Origin: Bacteroidales bacterium
GTDB taxonomy: Bacteria; Bacteroidota; Bacteroidia; Bacteroidales; Muribaculaceae
Length of the DNA stretch: 64,000 nucleotides
Direction of reading: 5' to 3'
NCBI GenBank assembly: GCA_014800535.1
Contig: JAAVFW010000002.1
Location: 8,530 to 72,529, forward strand
The first letter of the stretch is position 1. Each line of letters starts with the position of its first letter. The notes beneath the pieces were generated by a model that made no database searches, was not told where the DNA came from, and was given only the letters and a program-made list of their open reading frames with translations. Shown here in pieces: positions 1 through 8,246 of this stretch. Made by a program: the position numbers and the translations under genes.

Positions 1-942
1 ATAACATGCCAGTAATAATCCTCCTTCGATTCTGGTTATCGTGCGCTCCTTGTAGACATAACCGAAAATCCAGAAAAGGAGAGAGGTGATTGTCAGAACG
101 AGAAGGTCGACATTTCCGACACTTCCGAAAAGGAGAGGACTGACAGTTGCCGAGCATCCTAACACGAGGAAAATATTGAAGATGTTACTTCCGATTACAT
201 TGCCGAGTGCGATTGCCGTTTTCCCTTTGAGGGCAGCCGTAACAGATGTGGCAAGCTCAGGGAGGGAGGTGCCGATTGCAACAATTGTCAGACCAATCAC
301 GGCATCGCTGACACCCATGGCGGAGGCAATTCCTGATGCTCCGTCAACAAATAAATCACCACCGAAGATAAGACCCGCAAGTCCACCGACAATCCAGATG
401 ATAGATTTCAGCAAAGGCATCTCTTTGACAGGTGATTTGTCGACGTCATCATCCGATTCATTGAGAGTCGGATTCTTCGCTACGTTAAAGGTGTGATACA
501 TGAAGATGGCGAAGAAGAGAAGCAGGATGATGCCGTTGGTGCGTGTCAGGATATTTTCTTGCGCCCCATCGAGCAATATGTTGTTTCCCATTACGAGGAG
601 AACGAGAGCCGAGAGAATCACAAGGGGGATGTCGGTGCGCATAATCCCTTTGGAGACTTTAACGGGGGTGACGAGCGCCGTAATGCCGATGATGGCACAG
701 ATGTTGAAGATATTACTGCCGACAACATTGCCGATTGCGATGCCTGAATTACCTTCAGCAGCCGACATGATGCTAATCACAAGTTCAGGGGCAGACGTGC
801 CGAAGGCCACGATTGTCAGTCCTACAATTAGGTCAGACATTCCCCATTTCTTGGCAAGGGCCGAAGCGCCATCGGTGAGAATGTTCGCACCGACGAGAAT
901 AAGCGCCAGACCTATGATGAGGTAAATAATGTTTAGAAGCAT
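1..942 (-). CDS. Calcium/sodium antiporter (CaCA/YrbG family), C-terminus cut by window edge
   Basis: Read from the reverse strand: an ATG at 942 opens 314 codons that run off the left edge without a stop. The protein is an inner-membrane cation exchanger of the CaCA superfamily (YrbG type). The two inverted alpha repeats are visible: GTSAPEL with GNVVGSNIFN in the first half (about residues 50-80) and GTSLPEL with GNVIGSNIFN in the second (about 220-255). An acidic linker (NESDDDVDK) separates the halves. Family members are about 310-330 residues, so only the last few residues are missing. The opposite strand is also open here but is only a shadow. Ion specificity cannot be told from sequence. 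Confidence 0.93.
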   Translation of the reverse strand, partial: MLLNIIYLIIGLALILVGANILTDGASALAKKWGMSDLIVGLTIVAFGTSAPELVISIMSAAEGNSGIAIGNVVGSNIFNICAIIGITALVTPVKVSKGIMRTDIPLVILSALVLLVMGNNILLDGAQENILTRTNGIILLLFFAIFMYHTFNVAKNPTLNESDDDVDKSPVKEMPLLKSIIWIVGGLAGLIFGGDLFVDGASGIASAMGVSDAVIGLTIVAIGTSLPELATSVTAALKGKTAIALGNVIGSNIFNIFLVLGCSATVSPLLFGSVGNVDLLVLTITSLLFWIFGYVYKERTITRIEGGLLLACY

Positions 943-1283
943 AAGGATAGAAATTAGATAACGATTATAAGTGGAATATGAATATTAACGGAAATTCAAG
1001 TGTAAATGTTGAAGCTTACTATCATCATATTTCATCATCTTTAAAATTTAGATAACACTAATAATTGCCAATCAAAAAAAATTGGTTAAATTTGCACAAC
1101 AGACATAAGAAAGTTAAATGTTTTTGGTTCTTCAACGTATTAGAGAGTTTCTTTGCCGTGTCGAAGAATCAAAAATACTTTTTTAAATGATTTGTCGTTA
1201 TGATGTAAAAAAGGGGGGTGCACACGTTAATCTGTGGCACATTCTTAAATACGCATAACTGTGTGTAAATTGCAGTGGAATAA
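943..1283. other. Intergenic region between divergent genes
   Basis: This 341-base AT-rich stretch separates the minus-strand antiporter from the plus-strand WecA-like gene. It holds a good plus-strand promoter (1064-1094) and then a leader of about 180 bases. I see no open reading frame with coding character and no RNA gene. Confidence 0.6.
1064..1094 (+). promoter_or_regulatory. Bacteroidetes-type promoter for the WecA-like gene
   Basis: ATTG at 1064-1067 (3 of 4 bases of the -33 box), a 19-base spacer, then TAAATTTG at 1087-1094, a perfect -7 box (TAnnTTTG). Transcription would start near 1101 and leave a leader of about 180 bases. Confidence 0.65.
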
Positions 1284-2261
1284 ATGATATATGTAATTGT
1301 CACCATACTATTGATTTTCCTTGAGCTCGGATACTTCCGGCTTGCCGATAAATATAATATTATCGACAAGCCTAACCTGAGGTCTTCTCACAGCTCTATC
1401 ACACTCCGTGGGGGAGGCGTGATATTTCTGCTGGGTGCATGGCTCTTCTGGGTTCTGTTTGGATTTCAGTATTCATGGTTTATGGCAGGTCTGACAATTA
1501 TAGGTGCGGTCAGCTTTGTCGACGACATTCGTTCCATTGCTGGAAAATGGCGACTTCTTGCCCAGTTCACATCTGTCCTTCTGATGTTAAGACAATTCGG
1601 TGAATTGATAAGTCCGGAATGGTGGGTGGTTATAATCGCCTTGATTGTTTGTGTCGGCATTATCAACGCTTATAACTTTATGGATGGAATCAACGGAATC
1701 ACCGGAGGGTATTCACTCGCGGTGTTACTCCCGATGATTTATCTTAACTTACGCCTTGATTTTATTTCCATGCCGTTTCTGATTATCACCGGATTAAGTC
1801 TCCTTGTGTTCTGTTTCTTTAATTTCAGGAAACGTGCAAAATGTTTTGCCGGTGATGTCGGGTCAATCTCGATTGCCTATATCCTGCTCTTTTCACTCGG
1901 AACATTGATACTCGTCACAGATGATATCTCATATATTGTCTTTCTTGCAGTTTATGGCGTTGATGTTGTGATGACAATCCTTCACCGCATGATGCTGCAC
2001 GACAATCTCGGACGAGCTCACAGAAAACATGCCTATCAGCTGATGGTGAATGAGCTTAAATTGCCTCATCTGGCGGTTGCAGCAGGATATATGGGTCTTC
2101 AGCTAATCATATCAGCCGGCAGGATTTTTCTTCCTGTCAATCCGAATCTCTATCTTGGATGTGTCCTGTTGGTGCTGATAGTAGGGTATGTTGTTTTCAT
2201 GAAGAAGAATTATCATCTCCACGCGGAATACTTAAAGACTAAGAATTATGAAGATAGATAA
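1284..2261 (+). CDS. WecA/MraY-family undecaprenyl-phosphate sugar-1-phosphate transferase
   Basis: A 325-residue polytopic membrane protein of glycosyltransferase family 4. It should move a HexNAc-1-phosphate from its UDP-sugar to undecaprenyl phosphate, the first step of a surface polysaccharide. Family landmarks are present: VDD near residue 79, NFMDGINGI near 132 (Mg2+/substrate aspartates), FAGDVGS near 190, and the basic loop HRKHAYQ near 246. Length matches the family. It overlaps the next gene (WbuC) by 14 bases, suggesting an operon. The capsule locus downstream carries a different initiating enzyme (24492-25103), so this gene may serve another glycan such as O-antigen; that is inference. 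Confidence 0.9.
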   Translation: MIYVIVTILLIFLELGYFRLADKYNIIDKPNLRSSHSSITLRGGGVIFLLGAWLFWVLFGFQYSWFMAGLTIIGAVSFVDDIRSIAGKWRLLAQFTSVLLMLRQFGELISPEWWVVIIALIVCVGIINAYNFMDGINGITGGYSLAVLLPMIYLNLRLDFISMPFLIITGLSLLVFCFFNFRKRAKCFAGDVGSISIAYILLFSLGTLILVTDDISYIVFLAVYGVDVVMTILHRMMLHDNLGRAHRKHAYQLMVNELKLPHLAVAAGYMGLQLIISAGRIFLPVNPNLYLGCVLLVLIVGYVVFMKKNYHLHAEYLKTKNYEDR

Positions 2262-2640
2262 ACGACTTCTCGACACAGTGTTGGCGCAGGCAGCCGAGAG
2301 TCCGCGTCTACGCATGAATTATAATTTTCACGAAAGTCTTGACTCGAAGGCGCAACGTCTTCTGAATGCTCTCCTTCCGGGCACGGTTTTGCCTGTGCAT
2401 CGTCACCGCTTCACATCTGAGACCTACGTTTTGCTGCAAGGGAAGATGAAGGTCGCTTTCTATGATGACAACGGTGAGAAGATCGAGGAGTATCTTCTTG
2501 ATGTCACGACCGGCGATTATGGATTGCAGATTCCCCGCGGCGTATGGCACGGCATCGAAGTGATCGAGCCGACAGTCATATTTGAAGTCAAAGACGGACC
2601 GTACACACCTCTGACGCCCGACGACATCCTCTCAAAATAA
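2248..2640 (+). CDS. WbuC-family cupin-fold protein
   Basis: A 130-residue cupin of the WbuC family, small proteins found beside O-antigen and capsule genes and thought to act on sugar intermediates; no reaction is established that I know. The cupin metal motif is visible as HRHRFTSETYVLLQG (about residues 51-65), and the second motif as PRGVWHGIEV near 95. Its start lies inside the end of the WecA-like gene, which implies translational coupling. It ends just before a strong bidirectional hairpin terminator. Confidence 0.85.
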   Translation: MKIDKRLLDTVLAQAAESPRLRMNYNFHESLDSKAQRLLNALLPGTVLPVHRHRFTSETYVLLQGKMKVAFYDDNGEKIEEYLLDVTTGDYGLQIPRGVWHGIEVIEPTVIFEVKDGPYTPLTPDDILSK

Positions 2641-2674
2641 AATATCCCATCACGTATATCCTTAAAGGAAAACA

Positions 2675-2719
2675 CAACGACTCCTCGTTTTAGTAACTTA
2701 CTAAAACGAGGAGTCGTAA
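2675..2719. terminator. Bidirectional hairpin terminator
   Basis: A perfect 17-bp inverted repeat (2677-2693 with 2701-2717), with a short AT-rich loop, lies between two convergent genes. It can end both wbuC (plus) and the DUF362 gene (minus). Confidence 0.85.
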
Positions 2720-2739
2720 TTATTTGATGTGGAAGTTGG

Positions 2740-3732
2740 TTATTCCTCTACAACCACAAGGTTATATTTCTGCGAGCCTACTCCGAGTTCTTCAGCATGA
2801 GACAGGATGAGTGTGCCCAGACGGGAGTTGATACGCTCAATGAGACTGGCTTTGCCGGGATCGTCAGAGTTCATGACCATATCGACACACGCACGGTCGA
2901 GAGCCACGGGGTCGAGGGATGCGAATACGCCTAAATCACCCATCTCCGGCTCAGCGGGATTGCCATTACAATCGCAATCGACACTCAGACGATTTGCTAC
3001 GTTGACATAGAGGATGTTGTCGCCATAATAATCAGTAATCGCTTTGGCCGCTTCTGCCATTGACTCAATAAAATCAGCCTGTTCAGCGCGATTCTTCCAG
3101 ATACTTTCGACATCCGATGTCTTTCCGGCAGAGTGAATATAAGTTTTGCCGGCCGACGAGCCGAGACCGATTGAGATATTCTTCAGTGCGCCACCGAATC
3201 CACCCATCTGGTGTCCCTTGAAGTGAGAGAGAACAACCATGAAATCGTAGTTTTTCATATGGTTGCCGACGATATCTTTTGTCAGGTGCTTTCCTCCGAC
3301 AACGGGTATTTCCATGTCGCCATCCGCATCAAGAATATCAATACCGGAAAGGTCGGTGAAACCATGTTCTTTAGCTGTCTTGAGATGGTCTTCAGTTTTC
3401 AGACGGTTTCCGGCATAGGCGGTGTTACACTCAACGAATGTGCCGTTAATTACGCGCACGAAATCTGCAATCAACGCAGTGTCAAGATGATTTGACTTGT
3501 TGGATTCACCGGTAGAGATTTTTATACCGATTTTGTTTCCCTCAGCCTTCTTGCCAAGAGCGTTGTAGACCTTGACGATATTTTGCGGAGTAATGTTTTT
3601 GATGTAATAGACAGTGGGAATATTCTCCGACACTGCTGATGTTTCGGCTGAACCCTGCTCGGCAGCCACACATGAGGCAAACGGCATAACACCGGCCAAC
3701 AACAATGTTGTGAAAAGTGATTTGAGTTTCAT
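2740..3732 (-). CDS. DUF362-domain exported protein
   Basis: A 330-residue protein with an N-terminal export signal. FASC at about residue 20 could be a non-ideal lipobox, so it may be a lipoprotein. The rest is a DUF362 domain: a conserved FKGHQMGGFGGALKN segment near 170-184 and the DCDCNG cluster near 250 followed by SLDPVALD. DUF362 proteins often sit with ferredoxin-like modules and may bind metal through such cysteines, but no enzymatic function is established. It appears monocistronic, with a -7 box at 3826-3833. An 8-bp hairpin (3780-3787/3797-3804) lies in its leader. Confidence 0.82.
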   Translation of the reverse strand: MKLKSLFTTLLLAGVMPFASCVAAEQGSAETSAVSENIPTVYYIKNITPQNIVKVYNALGKKAEGNKIGIKISTGESNKSNHLDTALIADFVRVINGTFVECNTAYAGNRLKTEDHLKTAKEHGFTDLSGIDILDADGDMEIPVVGGKHLTKDIVGNHMKNYDFMVVLSHFKGHQMGGFGGALKNISIGLGSSAGKTYIHSAGKTSDVESIWKNRAEQADFIESMAEAAKAITDYYGDNILYVNVANRLSVDCDCNGNPAEPEMGDLGVFASLDPVALDRACVDMVMNSDDPGKASLIERINSRLGTLILSHAEELGVGSQKYNLVVVEE

Positions 3733-3825
3733 ATAATTGTATAGTAAAGATTGTTAAAAATAACACACACTGCGAGAAGAGAGAAGCGAAGACAAAGCTT
3801 CTCTTCTATTATATGTAAATCTTAT

Positions 3826-3833
3826 CAAAGATA
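3826..3833 (-). promoter_or_regulatory. Probable -7 box for the DUF362 gene
   Basis: The minus strand reads TATCTTTG here, a perfect TAnnTTTG, about 95 bases upstream of the start codon. I see no clear TTTG at -33, so the call rests on the -7 box alone. Confidence 0.5.
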
Positions 3834-3909
3834 CATAAAATCAGACAACTAATAATACTTTGCGCTGAATAAAAAGTGATTCAGGTATGTTTTAACGTAA
3901 AAATGGTTA

Positions 3910-4398
3910 TCAGTCGTTACCCTTACATTTACCAACCGGAGGTGCAGTCAACGTAATCCTGATCACAGTTGTGCGGTCAAGACTGCGGGCGATGGCATCG
4001 TCGAAATGACTCATATATTTAGGCAGAAATCGCTCACAGAGCAATCTGAGTGCAACGATTTTTTCCGAATCGTCGCTCACCGGTTCAGCCTTTCCGAAAG
4101 CCACAGCCGAATGAAAATATTCAGTGAAATTTTGTTTTTCTTCTTCAAACTTTGGAGTGCATCGGCTCACTGCCGACAGACAGACATAGGGTTTAGCTTT
4201 AAGACAATCAATCTTTTGACCTTCATCAGCGCAATGGAAATAGAACGTTTTGTCATCCCGGCGCACAAGAGACAACGGCAGGCCGTAAGGAAAACCGTCT
4301 ACGCCCGTCATACTGACCGTAACGTATGGTGCTTTATCGAACACTGCAAGGGCCCAATCCGCATCTCTCTTGCGGTCGATTTTTCGCATTTCTCTCAT
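3910..4398 (-). CDS. Pyridoxamine 5'-phosphate oxidase-family (PPOX) protein
   Basis: A 162-residue split-barrel flavin-binding protein of the PPOX/NimA-like group. A beta-rich N-terminal half (APYVTVSMTGVDGFPYGLPL) leads to the barrel strand FYFHCADEGQKIDCLKAKPYVCLSA typical of this group, then YFHSAVAFGKAEPV. The frame is open 30 codons further upstream, but that stretch is hydrophobic and lacks family character, so I place the start at 4398 (MREMRKID); 4389 is also possible. Relatives bind FMN or heme and include nitroimidazole reductases; the substrate here is unknown. Confidence 0.8.
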   Translation of the reverse strand: MREMRKIDRKRDADWALAVFDKAPYVTVSMTGVDGFPYGLPLSLVRRDDKTFYFHCADEGQKIDCLKAKPYVCLSAVSRCTPKFEEEKQNFTEYFHSAVAFGKAEPVSDDSEKIVALRLLCERFLPKYMSHFDDAIARSLDRTTVIRITLTAPPVGKCKGND

Positions 4399-4480
4399 AA
4401 CTGTAAATGTTTTATGGAATACAAAAATAGTAAAAAAATCTAACTCAATCAGACGGCAGAGAATGAGAAATATCGAATGA

Positions 4481-4512
4481 TTTGGCAAAGTAGCGGAGAT
4501 ATATTAAATTTG
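4481..4512 (+). promoter_or_regulatory. Bacteroidetes-type promoter upstream of the A1S_2505-like gene and upxY
   Basis: TTTG at 4481-4484, a 20-base spacer and TAAATTTG at 4505-4512: both boxes are perfect. Transcription would start near 4519, only about 17 bases before the ATG at 4536, so the mRNA has a very short leader. Confidence 0.8.
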
Positions 4513-4535
4513 TAGTTGAAAGAAAAAGAGAGGAA

Positions 4536-4961
4536 ATGAAACAATATAACTATACTCCCGAAAATATCACGTCGCTTGGAGAAGACGAGATATTCGTGTT
4601 TGGAAGTAATCTGGCAGGGCACCATGCCGGAGGAGCCGCACGAACAGCCAAACGTTATTTCGGAGCTGTTGAAGGTCAAGGCGTGGGACTGCAAGGACAA
4701 TCCTACGCAATTCCGACGATGCAAGGGGGAGTTGACACAATCCGTCCCTACGTCGACGAATTTATAGAACTTGCGCGAGAATGGGACCAGACAACATTTT
4801 ATGTCACCCGAATCGGCTGCGGCATAGCAGGGTTCAAAGATGAAGAGATAGCACCCCTATTTTCCGAAGCACTGAAGCTTTACAATGTCCGGCTGCCCGA
4901 ATCATTTGTAAAAATCATACAGAAGACTAACCCTTCCCACAGCACAGATACAGATGAATGA
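4536..4961 (+). CDS. A1S_2505-like small protein (macro-domain-like, function unknown)
   Basis: A 141-residue cytosolic protein. The pattern IFVFGSNLAGHHAGGAA (about residues 19-35), QGVGLQGQSYAIPT (48-61) and FYVTRIGCGIAGF (88-100) matches a small family named after Acinetobacter A1S_2505 that occurs in phages and bacteria. The glycine-rich loops recall ADP-ribose-binding macro domains (inference). It shares a promoter with, and overlaps by 8 bases, the antiterminator gene that follows, so the two are made together; why is unknown. Confidence 0.7.
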   Translation: MKQYNYTPENITSLGEDEIFVFGSNLAGHHAGGAARTAKRYFGAVEGQGVGLQGQSYAIPTMQGGVDTIRPYVDEFIELAREWDQTTFYVTRIGCGIAGFKDEEIAPLFSEALKLYNVRLPESFVKIIQKTNPSHSTDTDE

Positions 4962-5469
4962 GGAATGGTATGCCATACGCACGCGCCACGAGCAGAAGGC
5001 CGAACGCCAGCTTTCAGAAATATGTTCCGACCTCCTCGTCCCCCGTGAGACAATCCAGACAGAGGAGAGGCGTCGCCGCTCCCGATGGCTCATTCCGCAT
5101 GTGTTGTTCGTCAAGACCACACCCGACAAGTTACTTGAATTTGAGAGAAAAGGGCGAGAATGTCCGGAGATGAATGTGCCGATATGGATCTACCGTTATC
5201 CGAAAGACAACAGCATCCAGAAAATCCCGGAAAGCTCCATTCATCTTCTGCGTCTTCTTTCGAGCGATGACACCACCCGATGTGAAGTATATCACAACAC
5301 AGAGTTTCGCGCCAATCAGAAAGTTAGAGTAACCTCAGGCCCCTTCCAAGGGTATGAAGGACATGTAGTAAGGGTAAGGAAAAACAAGCATGTAGCTGTC
5401 AGAATCGAAGGAGTCTGTATGGTTCTCCTCCCCTTTATCCACCCCTCACTACTCACTCCCATGAGCTGA
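4954..5469 (+). CDS. UpxY-type NusG-family transcription antiterminator
   Basis: A 171-residue NusG paralogue of the type found at Bacteroidales capsule loci. The NGN domain starts at once (EEWYAIRTRHEQKAERQL), and the KOW domain is at about 117-150 (FRANQKVRVTSGPFQGYEG). UpxY proteins let RNA polymerase read through long polysaccharide operons, in B. fragilis through a 5' leader of the same operon. Here the gene is co-transcribed with the A1S_2505-like gene, and a separate strong promoter (5523-5553) lies between it and wzx. It could act on that promoter's leader in trans or on read-through transcription. No UpxZ-type partner follows. Confidence 0.9.
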   Translation: MNEEWYAIRTRHEQKAERQLSEICSDLLVPRETIQTEERRRRSRWLIPHVLFVKTTPDKLLEFERKGRECPEMNVPIWIYRYPKDNSIQKIPESSIHLLRLLSSDDTTRCEVYHNTEFRANQKVRVTSGPFQGYEGHVVRVRKNKHVAVRIEGVCMVLLPFIHPSLLTPMS

Positions 5470-5522
5470 AATTCAACCGCGCAGTTAAAATTGTAAAAAA
5501 TCATTTGAGAAAAGAATCACTC

Positions 5523-5553
5523 TTTGTCATCTTCATAAAATTAGGTAACTTTG
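5523..5553 (+). promoter_or_regulatory. Promoter of the capsule operon
   Basis: TTTG at 5523-5526, 19 bases, then TAACTTTG at 5546-5553: a full match to the Bacteroidetes consensus. The start would be near 5560, leaving a leader of about 127 bases before wzx. The leader can form a hairpin (5586-5593 with 5612-5619, one mismatch), a possible site for antiterminator control. I found no flanking inverted repeats of the kind that invert B. fragilis capsule promoters. Confidence 0.82.
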
Positions 5554-5686
5554 CAAGATATTTACAGAAATAAATGCATGTATAAGTTGATGTGTATGTT
5601 TATAGCATAAGACATCACCCCATAAATATTGTTGAAAAGATGATTATTCAAGGGTATAGTCATTTTTTTATATGTGATAACAAGTA

Positions 5687-7144
5687 ATGAGTACATCCGG
5701 AGAAACATTAAAACACAAGACGATGATCGGAATGGTTTGGGTTGGAATCCAGCGATTCGGTTCAATGTTTGTTTCTTTTATTTCAAACATTGTGTTGGCT
5801 CGCTTACTTACACCTGATGATTTCGGATATATCGGAATGTTACTTATTTTTATTGCAGTATCAACAACATTTATTGATGGAGGATTCGGCTCGGCACTTA
5901 TTCAGAAAAAGCATCCCTCGGAGGAAGATTATTCCACTGTATTTTATTGGAATATAGGATTAAGTGTATTTTTATATTTACTACTGTATTTCGGAGCACC
6001 TCTTGTCTCAATTTTTTATAAGATGCCTCTCCTTACACCACTATTGCGAGTACAGGGGTTGATATTGATATTAAATGCCGTATCCCTTGTGCAACTATGT
6101 AAGTTGCGTAAGAAAATGCAATTTAAGATAATAGCACTTGTAAACTTGATAAGTGCTATTATTTCCGTGATTGCAGCAATAATTTATGCGTATTATGGAG
6201 GGGGAGTGTGGGCGCTTGTGCTTCAACAGCTGTTACAATCAGCCTTGATAGCAGTGTTTTTATGGATTATATGCAAATGGCATCCGTTAATTTCGTTTTC
6301 AAGAAAATCATTTCGAGAGTTGTTTAGTTTTGGAAGTTTTATTTTGATTTCCAATTTGTTATCGTCATTTGCAAATAATTTTAGAGGTTTATTGATTGGA
6401 AAAGCTTTTAATGCTTCGACACTTGGATATTTTTCTCAAGCTCAAAAGGTAGAAAATGTTTTTTCTTCAAGTCTTGCCAGTGTAGTGGAACAGGTTACTT
6501 ATCCGCTAATGGTCGAGGTCAAGGACTCACCTGAAAGGATGAAGTCAGTACAACGACAGTTTAACAATGCTATCCTTTCTGTAGTAATGCCGATAATGTA
6601 TTTATTATGCTTGCTGGCATATCCTATCATTGAATTTTTATTTACAAACCGGTGGATAATGGCCGCACCGATATTGCAGATATTATCAATTCAGGGAATA
6701 TTTATCTGTGTTCAGGGCACAAGTTACAATGTAATCGCATCTCTTGGAAAGAGCAGAACATTGTTTAACTGGTCAATTATAAAGAGTCTGACCGGATTAT
6801 CTCTTGCTCTTATCGGACTATATTTAGGAGGCTTATATGGGGTGTTATGGAGTATGGTTTTAGGTTCATGTATGATAGTGGTGTATAACTTTTATCTGGT
6901 TTCAAAATTTACAAGTTATACATTTTGGTCGCAGGTAAAGGACATATATCCTATAATCTTACTATCGACTATACCGTTTCTTATTACGTTTGCATATTCA
7001 TTTATAATGAAGGTAAACAATCTTGGAGACATAATATTAGGTTGCCTGTATATAGGAGTGTATGTATTGGTAATAATATTTTCACCGGCAGGTGCAATTA
7101 GAGAATTAAGAAATAATTTGATGTCAGTTCTGAAACGAAAATGA
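5687..7144 (+). CDS. Wzx-type polysaccharide flippase (MOP/PST superfamily)
   Basis: A 485-residue inner-membrane protein with about 12-14 hydrophobic segments. The N-terminal pattern NIVLARLLTPDDFGYIGM (about 36-53) is typical of PST-family transporters that flip undecaprenyl-linked repeat units to the periplasm. It is the first gene of the capsule transcript and overlaps the next gene by 4 bases (ATGA). From here to about 13360 the DNA is clearly richer in A+T than the flanking genes, as is usual for laterally exchanged capsule loci. Confidence 0.88.
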   Translation: MSTSGETLKHKTMIGMVWVGIQRFGSMFVSFISNIVLARLLTPDDFGYIGMLLIFIAVSTTFIDGGFGSALIQKKHPSEEDYSTVFYWNIGLSVFLYLLLYFGAPLVSIFYKMPLLTPLLRVQGLILILNAVSLVQLCKLRKKMQFKIIALVNLISAIISVIAAIIYAYYGGGVWALVLQQLLQSALIAVFLWIICKWHPLISFSRKSFRELFSFGSFILISNLLSSFANNFRGLLIGKAFNASTLGYFSQAQKVENVFSSSLASVVEQVTYPLMVEVKDSPERMKSVQRQFNNAILSVVMPIMYLLCLLAYPIIEFLFTNRWIMAAPILQILSIQGIFICVQGTSYNVIASLGKSRTLFNWSIIKSLTGLSLALIGLYLGGLYGVLWSMVLGSCMIVVYNFYLVSKFTSYTFWSQVKDIYPIILLSTIPFLITFAYSFIMKVNNLGDIILGCLYIGVYVLVIIFSPAGAIRELRNNLMSVLKRK

Positions 7145-8235
7145 AAGTAGTATTTCTTGGTGATGTAATGCCCGGAGGTGTTCTTCCGTATATAGATTCT
7201 TTCCCAATTGACAAAGATGTAATGGCAATTCTAAGCGATTCAGATTTGCGGATTGCTACATTGGAATGTGCTATTGGAGATAATCTTACCTTTGACCCTG
7301 AGAAAATGTCCGGTCGAGGGAATATTATTTATTCTCCTACTGATTCTGCTGATCTTATATGCAAAATGAATCTAAATGTAGTGTCATTAGCAAATAATCA
7401 TATTTTTGATTTAGGATTAGAGGGATTTGAGTCAACACTGGCTTTTTTACGGAAAAATAATATATTATTTACCGGAGCAGGAAGAAATATAAGTGAGGCC
7501 ACCAAACCTGTTATTATAGAAAAGGGTGATGTCAAGATAGCGATAATTGCTGCATGTAGTTATGACTATTCTCAGGTTGCATACGTACCAATCGCTTCCG
7601 AAAATGGATATGGTGTTGCATCATTGGACGAAAAGAGAATATGTAGTCAGATTTCTGATTTGAAAAGAGAGTGTGATTATGTGGTTGTTCTACCTCATTG
7701 GGGAATAGAATACTCATATTATCCGTTAAAAGAATCTGTGAAGATGGCAAAAAAAATGATTAATTCCGGTGCTGATCTGATTGTCGGTAGTCATACACAC
7801 CTGAGACAACCAACTGTAGCATATAAGGATAAGTCAATATTCTTTTCTTTAGGCAACGGTCTTTTCCCTGATTTCTTTGTCAACGCGCCTCGTCCTATAT
7901 GGTATCCGGACAAGACGAAGGTGGATGTTTGGAAAATTCCTTGCACCCGTGATTATCCATTTCCTGTTTTATCTCCATTGCGTCGTGTTTGGAAAACTGA
8001 GTCAAGGATTGGATTGATTTTAACATCCGAAATCAACAAGCAATCAATAAAAAACAAATATAAATTGTTGTTCCTTACAGAGGATAATTATCTTACATTA
8101 TTAAATCGTAGGTTTATAGGTCTTAAATTATACCTTTTAGGAAAATTTTCACTTTCTCCTTTTTATGATGAAGGCAACCTTATTAAGTTTGTAAAGAGGG
8201 GTTTGAGAAAGATAAAAAGAATGATTTTTAAATAA
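7141..8235 (+). CDS. CapA-family protein (poly-gamma-glutamate capsule CapA / metallophosphatase-like fold)
   Basis: A 364-residue protein without a signal peptide. It carries the motifs of the PGA_cap family: GDVMPGG at 7-13, SLANNHIFDLG near 82-92, PHWGIEYSYYP near 181-191 and GSHTHLRQP near 213-221. These residues match the metal-binding positions of a calcineurin-like phosphoesterase fold. CapA is needed for poly-gamma-glutamate capsules in Bacillus, but its reaction is not settled. It overlaps wzx by 4 bases and has a close paralogue at 9330-10454. A role in attaching amino acids or peptide to the capsule is inference from its ATP-grasp neighbours. Confidence 0.85.
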   Translation: MKVVFLGDVMPGGVLPYIDSFPIDKDVMAILSDSDLRIATLECAIGDNLTFDPEKMSGRGNIIYSPTDSADLICKMNLNVVSLANNHIFDLGLEGFESTLAFLRKNNILFTGAGRNISEATKPVIIEKGDVKIAIIAACSYDYSQVAYVPIASENGYGVASLDEKRICSQISDLKRECDYVVVLPHWGIEYSYYPLKESVKMAKKMINSGADLIVGSHTHLRQPTVAYKDKSIFFSLGNGLFPDFFVNAPRPIWYPDKTKVDVWKIPCTRDYPFPVLSPLRRVWKTESRIGLILTSEINKQSIKNKYKLLFLTEDNYLTLLNRRFIGLKLYLLGKFSLSPFYDEGNLIKFVKRGLRKIKRMIFK

Positions 8236-8246
8236 ATAAGATTGGA

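Noticed and set aside
86..925. Open reading frames on the plus strand (about 136 and 141 codons)
   Set aside because: They are shadows of the Ca2+/Na+ antiporter on the other strand, whose translation shows clear family motifs.
5470..5686. Invertible capsule promoter
   Set aside because: I found no inverted repeats flanking the promoter and no invertase gene nearby. The long B. fragilis-type repeats should be visible.
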